Position numbers and translations under genes: made by a program
The notes under the pieces: model-generated
The model's database searches: none
Told to the model about the DNA's origin: nothing
Seen by the model: only the letters and a program-made list of their open reading frames with translations
Part shown: in pieces, positions 59,540 through 64,000 of the stretch
Position numbering within the stretch: position 1 is the first letter of the stretch
How the letters are laid out: each line of letters opens with the position of its first letter
From: UBA946 sp031550725
Lineage (GTDB): Bacteria; Bacillota; Clostridia; Oscillospirales; Ruminococcaceae
Length of the DNA: 64,000 nucleotides
Reading direction: 5' to 3'
Assembly: GCA_031550725.1 (NCBI GenBank)
Contig: JAVBOH010000013.1
Location: 1-64,000, forward strand

Positions 59540-59778
59540 ATCTCTGTTGAAAAACCATGTTGCTCAAGCCATTTTTTTGAATGAATTTTTTGCTCGAGCG
59601 TAGATGACTGGAGATGCAAAATAGCTTTATGAACTCCACCCCAAAAGTCGAATTTTGATGATGGAATAGGAATACAATATCTACACGCATACTCCCTGAT
59701 TTTTTCCTCATCAAGCGATAAAAGAACTTCATCACGCTCTTTGCAGAATTGTTCAAGTTGTTTCTCTTGTTTTGTCAT
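59530..59778 (-). CDS. Small conserved protein of mobile elements
   Basis: An 82-residue protein: QLEQFCKERDEVLLSLDEEK, IREYACRYCIPIPSSKFDFW and GGVHKAILHLQSSTLEQKI. The phrase 'FWxGVHKA' is kept in small proteins of clostridial elements that I can recall only as unnamed. Its start overlaps nothing, but its end overlaps the methyltransferase start by 10 bases, so translation is coupled. Confidence 0.62.
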   Translation of the reverse strand: MTKQEKQLEQFCKERDEVLLSLDEEKIREYACRYCIPIPSSKFDFWGGVHKAILHLQSSTLEQKIHSKKWLEQHGFSTEICE

Positions 59779-59796
59779 TTTATTTCTTTGTCCTTT

Positions 59797-60015
59797 TTAC
59801 TCAAGTTTAATTTGCTCATGTTCATAAGCAAGTTCATCATCATGAATTAATGAAACATATTTGCGAATATATTTCAAACCCATATCAGCAGCTGAGTTGT
59901 TTAATTCGTTATAATCTTTACTCACTTCACCAAAGTTGTAACCTTTAAAATTATTAATATAATCAAGAAACTCCTTAACTTCACTGTCCAAACCTTGTAT
60001 CTGCAATTTAATCAT
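59797..60015 (-). CDS. Small protein, DUF3970-like
   Basis: A 72-residue protein: MIKLQIQGLDSEVKEFLDYI then NNFKGYNFGEVSKDYNELNN. The beginning, 'beta-strand, helix, VSxxY', resembles DUF3970, seen in phages and mobile elements. ATG 60015 is chosen as GGAGG stands 6 bases upstream. It is followed by the helper genes of the methyltransferase group. Confidence 0.6.
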   Translation of the reverse strand: MIKLQIQGLDSEVKEFLDYINNFKGYNFGEVSKDYNELNNSAADMGLKYIRKYVSLIHDDELAYEHEQIKLE

Positions 60016-60035
60016 ATTTACCTCCAAATTTGCGA

Positions 60036-60050
60036 GTGTCATTCTGACAC
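60036..60050. repeat. GTGTCA-type palindrome, copy 8
   Basis: GTGTCATTCTGACAC lies between the topoisomerase stop and the DUF3970-like gene, within AG...CTTTTT. Confidence 0.72.
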
Positions 60051-60053
60051 TTT

Positions 60054-62141
60054 TTATTTTTTGTCAAATTCCACTGAGAATTTAGCATAATCACCACTTG
60101 TGTCAAGAGCAATATATCCATCAAATGTGTTACCTGATTTAGCTGTAATGTCCTTGCAGAATGTTTTGCCATTTGTAAGAAAGTCAACTACCATTTTTTC
60201 AGTAAGCTTTACGCCTTTCCATTCAAAGAACTTTTCTTCAAATCGGATTGAGATTTTACACTCCTTATTCTCGCAGAAATAACCAAATTTACCACAAATG
60301 ACATCACTGCCACATTTCGGACATTTTCCAAATGTTTTTTTAGTAGATGGAAATAAATCCTTACAATCATCAGGAATTGAAGTTGTATTTTTTACGAGAG
60401 AAGTAACATATTCAGATATTTCATTCATGAATTTTTCGGGTGAATATTGTCCCTTTTCCATTTGTTGCAGCTTGGTTTCCCACTCAACAGTAAGCATAGG
60501 GGATTTTAAACGCTCATTAGCAGCTTTAACGTTCTTTTTGCCATAATCAGTCGGGATTAACTGCTTTTTCTTGCGTTCTATATAACCCGAAACAACAAGC
60601 TTTTCAATGGCTGCTGCTCTTGTTGCAGGAGTGCCTAAACCTTTCTTCTCGACATCTTCATCAGTGTCATAAAGGCTGTTTCCTGCTGTTTCCATTGCTG
60701 ATAAAAGAGTGTCTTCTGTATATGGTTTTGGTGGACTTGTCCAGTGTTCGACTATTGAAGCTTTAATATTGTCAAATGACTGATTTTCAGATAAATTAGG
60801 AACAGTGCGTTCCTCTTTTTCGTCTTCGTCAACATCACCTTTTAATCCCTTTTGGATTTCATCATAAACAGCTCTCCAACCACGCTCAATATCATTTTTA
60901 CCAGTTACTTTAAAATTGGTATCACTGCATTGGAGTGTAGCAGAAATAGCTTCATATTTGTATGTATCACTAACTGCACATAATAATCTTGCAGATATAA
61001 GGTTTAAAATATTTCTTCTTGTTTCAGGAATTTCATCTAAATTCTTTTCTTCAATGAGTTTTGTTGGCAACAATGCGTGATGGTCGGACACCTTACTATT
61101 ATTAATGTTTGGTGATATATTCGGAGAAAAAGAAATATTTTTTGCAAAGGGTAGGTAATTACAGGCAATTTCAAATACTTCTGTTGCTGTTTCTTCCATA
61201 TCCTCAGTGATATAACTGCTGTCAGTTCGAGGATATGTTATAAGTTTTGATTCATACAATGTTTGAGCATAGTCAAGGGTTTGCTTTGCAGTGTAACCGA
61301 ATTTTCGATTGGCTTCACGTTGTAAAGTCGTTAAATCATATAATTTTGGTGGTTTCTGATTTTTATTCTCTTTCTTCACTGATTGAACTGTTGCCGATGA
61401 GCCATTACAGGAGTTCATAATCTTATCGGCATTATCCTTATCATTAATGCGTTCAGATGTCGCTATAAATTCACCACAATCAATTTCAATAGTAAAATAC
61501 TTTTCTTTAGTGAAATTCTTGTTCTTATCATCACGTTCATTAATCATTTGAAGAATTGGGGTCATTACTCTGCCATAACTAAGCGTTTTCTTGCCAGTGA
61601 TAGGATTTACAGGATAACCATACAGATTTGTATAAAGTCGTGACATATTCATTCCAACAATCCAGTCAGCTTTTGCTCTACAAAATCCTGCATTGTATAA
61701 ATCATCATAATGGCTGCTGTCTTTCATATTTAAAAGAGCATTTTTGATTGCACTTTCTTCAAGAGATGAAGTCCAAAGTCTTTTTATTGGTTTTTTGCAA
61801 CCGATTTTATTATAAACATATCGGAATATGCATTCACCCTCTCTACCTGCATCAGTGGCACATACAACCTCTGTCACACGCTTATCTTTCATCAAAGTGG
61901 ATAACACTTTATATTGTGCTTTTTTTGAACTATCAATCTCAAAAATCCAATCTTTGGGGAGTATTGGTAATGTAAGTTTATCTCCATATGCTTTCGGTTC
62001 TGAGAGTTCCACGATATGACCTAAACACCACGAAACTATGTATTTATCATTCTCATAATAACCATTCTGTTTCTTCATTCCACCTATTACAGAACAAATA
62101 GTCTGCCCAACGGCAGGTTTTTCAGCGACAATCAGCTGCAT
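60054..62141 (-). CDS. topB: DNA topoisomerase III
   Basis: A 695-residue type IA topoisomerase. The TOPRIM part has LIVAEKPAVGQTICSVIGG at the start and VVCATDAGREGECIFRYVYN near residue 95. The active Tyr is in YESKLITYPRTDSSYITEDM (about residue 300). The C-terminus has a zinc finger, GKCPKCGSDVICGKFGYFCE, and a short extra domain. Topoisomerase III copies of this type are standard on Tn1549/CTn-like elements, where they help process transferred DNA. ATG 62141 follows AGAGAGG; a TTG at 62150 is upstream in frame. Confidence 0.94.
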   Translation of the reverse strand: MQLIVAEKPAVGQTICSVIGGMKKQNGYYENDKYIVSWCLGHIVELSEPKAYGDKLTLPILPKDWIFEIDSSKKAQYKVLSTLMKDKRVTEVVCATDAGREGECIFRYVYNKIGCKKPIKRLWTSSLEESAIKNALLNMKDSSHYDDLYNAGFCRAKADWIVGMNMSRLYTNLYGYPVNPITGKKTLSYGRVMTPILQMINERDDKNKNFTKEKYFTIEIDCGEFIATSERINDKDNADKIMNSCNGSSATVQSVKKENKNQKPPKLYDLTTLQREANRKFGYTAKQTLDYAQTLYESKLITYPRTDSSYITEDMEETATEVFEIACNYLPFAKNISFSPNISPNINNSKVSDHHALLPTKLIEEKNLDEIPETRRNILNLISARLLCAVSDTYKYEAISATLQCSDTNFKVTGKNDIERGWRAVYDEIQKGLKGDVDEDEKEERTVPNLSENQSFDNIKASIVEHWTSPPKPYTEDTLLSAMETAGNSLYDTDEDVEKKGLGTPATRAAAIEKLVVSGYIERKKKQLIPTDYGKKNVKAANERLKSPMLTVEWETKLQQMEKGQYSPEKFMNEISEYVTSLVKNTTSIPDDCKDLFPSTKKTFGKCPKCGSDVICGKFGYFCENKECKISIRFEEKFFEWKGVKLTEKMVVDFLTNGKTFCKDITAKSGNTFDGYIALDTSGDYAKFSVEFDKK

Positions 62142-62158
62142 TTTAATCAACCTCTCTT

Positions 62159-62437
62159 TTATTTAGCAATTTTGGTTTTTATCATCTTTTTAAAGGTCTT
62201 TATCATTTCCATTAGAACTATTACCAAAAATATCAACGCTATTCCCAGTGAAGCATATGCAATTATCTTCATTATGATTGCTTCAACCATGAGGATTGAT
62301 GTTAAAACAATCCTCATTTTCTCAGAAACTGCCATCAAAATAAATGTCAATATTAAAATCCCTATGTATATATAAATTCCGATTGAAGCTACTTTAATGG
62401 CTGATGAAAGTGATGAAATAAGTTTATCCGTTTTCAT
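62159..62437 (-). CDS. Small membrane protein of the conjugation module
   Basis: A 92-residue protein with two long hydrophobic segments, IGIYIYIGILILTFILMAVS and IIAYASLGIALIFLVIVLME, and a basic tail (IKTFKKMIKTKIAK). It overlaps the preceding gene by 14 bases and stands 17 bases before topB. It probably belongs to the transfer apparatus, judged only by position. Confidence 0.62.
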   Translation of the reverse strand: MKTDKLISSLSSAIKVASIGIYIYIGILILTFILMAVSEKMRIVLTSILMVEAIIMKIIAYASLGIALIFLVIVLMEMIKTFKKMIKTKIAK

Positions 62438-62906
62438 TTTGTATCAACTCCTCTAAGCTGTCACAAAACTCCATGATGAATCCATCACCAAAGCCACTTC
62501 TGTAACCTTTTAAAAATTTACTTTCTTCGTCACTATCATTGAATTCCATTTGATTTTGTTGGTTTTGATATTTAGAATCCTCAAAATATGCTAAAGATTT
62601 AAAATTCTGCCTTAGATATTTTGGCAAAAGTTCTGTTGCTTTTTTACCATTTTGTATCCCCTGAATGAATCCTAAATCAGCACCTATTGCATATAACTGA
62701 CATTCACGTTCAATGGTATTTTCAAAGCTTTTATGGTCATATTCATCATTATCTTCATCATCTTCAAAGTCAAAGTCATCATCAATATAATTATCATCAT
62801 TAAAATTATGAGTGCATTTGCTCTTATAATCCCACCATTTCCACGCAACAGCTCCGATTGAAGCTGCTGCAACTATTGATGAAATCAATATCCCTTTTTT
62901 ATTCAT
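62424..62906 (-). CDS. Membrane-anchored acidic protein
   Basis: A 160-residue protein. One membrane span at the start (GILISSIVAAASIGAVAWKW) is followed by a strongly acidic run (DDNYIDDDFDFEDDEDNDE) and a helical part with SRSGFGDGFIMEFC-like GYRSGFGDGFIMEFCDSLEE. ATG 62906 has GGAGG 8 bases upstream. It overlaps both neighbours and so is translated together with the CD1107-like gene. Confidence 0.62.
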   Translation of the reverse strand: MNKKGILISSIVAAASIGAVAWKWWDYKSKCTHNFNDDNYIDDDFDFEDDEDNDEYDHKSFENTIERECQLYAIGADLGFIQGIQNGKKATELLPKYLRQNFKSLAYFEDSKYQNQQNQMEFNDSDEESKFLKGYRSGFGDGFIMEFCDSLEELIQNENG

Positions 62907-63939
62907 TTTGTTCCTCCATTTGTTCATCATGTTGTTCTTTATCTAAATTAATAGATGTTTCTTGCTGTTCGTTATCTTCATTAATAACTTCATCTTCTTC
63001 ATTAAAATCATCATCTTCATAATCATAATCTGAATCAGAAACAGCATTTTTCTTAGGCTTGATTTTTAAAACATAATATCCACCAACAAAAGCAGCTAAT
63101 CCCAAAACTAAGAATATAGGCATTAGATTACCCTTTTTCTTCTCCTGCACTGGCTGCTCGGCAACAGTTACTACTGGCTCAGTAGCTTCTGTAACAACAG
63201 CTGTCTGTGCAGCAGCTTTACTGCCATCAGGGTCAACGATAGCATTCAAATCAGCTGTATCAATTTTGTTCAAGAAATAGACATTTTTATTTCCACTCTC
63301 GTAGTCTATAATTACATAAAAAATACTACCATCTTTTGTTGATACCGTAAGGAATTGACGTTCTGTTTCATTTTTCACAACATCCTCAACGAGGTTAGCA
63401 TTGCCTTGCAAGTCAGGTTCTGCCCATGTATTTTCTGTAGTTGTAGTTGGCTCTGTAGTAGTTGGTGTTGTAGTTACTGGTGGTGAAGTCGTTTTTGTGT
63501 CACCATTTGAGCCACCACTAGAGCCACCCCCACCACCACCACCTCCACCATTAGAATTATTTTGTTGGGCAGTATATGCTTGAGCTAATTCATTTTGCAG
63601 TTCTGCAACAGTAATATTAAGGTCATCAATTGTATATCCTTTTTCTTCAAGTTGAAGTAGCAATTCTGCAATTTGTTCTTTGAGAATATTTTTTTCTTTA
63701 TCCACAGTAAAAACAGTTGTTTCTGATGTTGTAGAACTTGATGTTGACGTTGATGTGGAAGTACTGGTGCTTGAAGTTGTGGTTTCATCAGAATCTAGCG
63801 TTATTTCTTCCTCAACAGGTTCATCAATTAAAATCTCAACATTATCTCTCCCTGCTGCATATACATTTGAATTCACAATCCAAGCACTAGAAATGCTTAT
63901 AACAAAGAGCATTGTACTTAAGGCGATTATTTTTTTCAT
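62899..63939 (-). CDS. CD1107 family mobile element protein (DUF4366)
   Basis: A 346-residue exported protein. The signal is KIIALSTMLFVISISSAWIV plus NSNVYAA. A Thr/Ser-rich linker, a coiled coil (LKEQIAELLLQLEEKGYTID), a Gly9 run and a Thr/Pro linker follow. The DUF4366 core comes next: ERQFLTVSTKDGSIFYVIID and NKNVYFLNKIDTADLNAIV. A C-terminal span (LMPIFLVLGLAAFVGGYYVL) leaves an acidic tail inside. The family is named after CD1107 of C. difficile CTn4 and always lies beside conjugation genes. AGAGAGGA precedes the start. Confidence 0.88.
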   Translation of the reverse strand: MKKIIALSTMLFVISISSAWIVNSNVYAAGRDNVEILIDEPVEEEITLDSDETTTSSTSTSTSTSTSSSTTSETTVFTVDKEKNILKEQIAELLLQLEEKGYTIDDLNITVAELQNELAQAYTAQQNNSNGGGGGGGGGSSGGSNGDTKTTSPPVTTTPTTTEPTTTTENTWAEPDLQGNANLVEDVVKNETERQFLTVSTKDGSIFYVIIDYESGNKNVYFLNKIDTADLNAIVDPDGSKAAAQTAVVTEATEPVVTVAEQPVQEKKKGNLMPIFLVLGLAAFVGGYYVLKIKPKKNAVSDSDYDYEDDDFNEEDEVINEDNEQQETSINLDKEQHDEQMEEQNE

Positions 63940-64000
63940 ATAGCTTTTTCCTCTCTAAATGTAGTAGTAGAATTATTGTAAGAATTAGTATTCAATGTAT

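Larger units (their letters stand above)
17400..64000. mobile_element. Integrative conjugative/mobilizable element, left end and most of the body
   Basis: A TnpX-type serine recombinase and TnpW-like protein at one edge, MobC and relaxase, a ParA/ParB-like pair, topoisomerase III, a giant methylase-helicase, a PcfJ-like protein and a CD1107-family protein together define a clostridial conjugative element related to the C. difficile CTn and Tn1549 types. The type IV secretion genes should lie to the right of the window. The left boundary is inferred to be between 17.32 and 17.46 kb; the right one is not in view. Confidence 0.8.

Noticed and set aside
1..64000. tRNA or rRNA genes as integration target or taxonomic marker
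   Set aside because: No cloverleaf-like GGTTCAAATCC arm or rRNA core sequence was found on reading either strand by eye. A tRNA scan would be decisive.

Overview
The DNA is AT-rich. Its Shine-Dalgarno sites are strong (AGGAGG-type), TTG and GTG starts are frequent, and its signal peptides and mobile-element proteins are of Clostridia type. The best guess is a gut Oscillospiraceae/Ruminococcus-like Firmicute; no rRNA or tRNA is present to fix the taxonomy. No rRNA, tRNA or CRISPR array was seen.

Region 1 (1 to about 17.3 kb) is an accessory island of small, mostly single-gene units resembling resistance or detoxification genes. From 1 to 10.5 kb the genes all point right: a phosphotransferase end, GNAT acetyltransferases, SAM methyltransferases, a nitroreductase, a NUDIX hydrolase, a VOC protein and an alpha-toroid protein. 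Several are separated by copies of one repeated spacer: a short conserved sequence after the stop, a terminator hairpin built on GGAAGTTC/GGACTTCC, and a near-identical promoter (TTGATT, 17 bp, TATAAT). Two of the genes carry premature stops. Three genes (571, 4708 and the reverse gene at 15357) have a 16-21 residue leader ORF ending RVTI(L/F) that overlaps a hairpin, which suggests translational or transcriptional attenuation. Genes from 10.8 to 16.7 kb mostly point left (KTR protein, DUF4177, TetR regulator, hydrolase, methyltransferase, nucleotidyltransferase-like, MazG-like). A non-coding block of about 0.85 kb made of degenerate tandem repeats lies before an excisionase-like HTH gene.

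Region 2 (about 17.4 kb to the right edge) reads as most of an integrative conjugative or mobilizable element. A TnpX-type large serine recombinase and a TnpW-like small protein sit at its left end. They are followed by a sigma-like regulator, a probable oriT, MobC and relaxase, and then a rightward operon: DnaC-like ATPase, ParA, YozE-like protein, a radical SAM-ParB fusion and many small unknowns. Small XRE regulators and a shared operator-promoter box control this block. Two copies of a structured RNA lie between small genes at 31.7 and 32.4 kb.

Region 3 (33 to 39.5 kb, leftward) is a cargo of exported proteins: two lipoproteins, two papain/C39-like cysteine peptidase homologues and several small secreted or anchored proteins. 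It sits next to an ECF sigma factor and its probable anti-sigma factor. Two small promoter-terminator units without clear genes follow.

Region 4 (40 to 64 kb, leftward) holds the conjugation-associated backbone: a 2834-residue TOPRIM/methylase/helicase protein and a 1325-residue partner sharing its C-terminal tag, a Rha-type regulator, a PAPS-reductase-family protein, two C5-cytosine methyltransferases, an N6-type methyltransferase, a PcfJ-like protein, topoisomerase III and a CD1107-family membrane protein. A palindrome GTGTCA-NNN-TGACAC recurs about eight times at gene junctions across 25 to 60 kb. It is a candidate site for the ParA/ParB-like system or another element-wide regulator.
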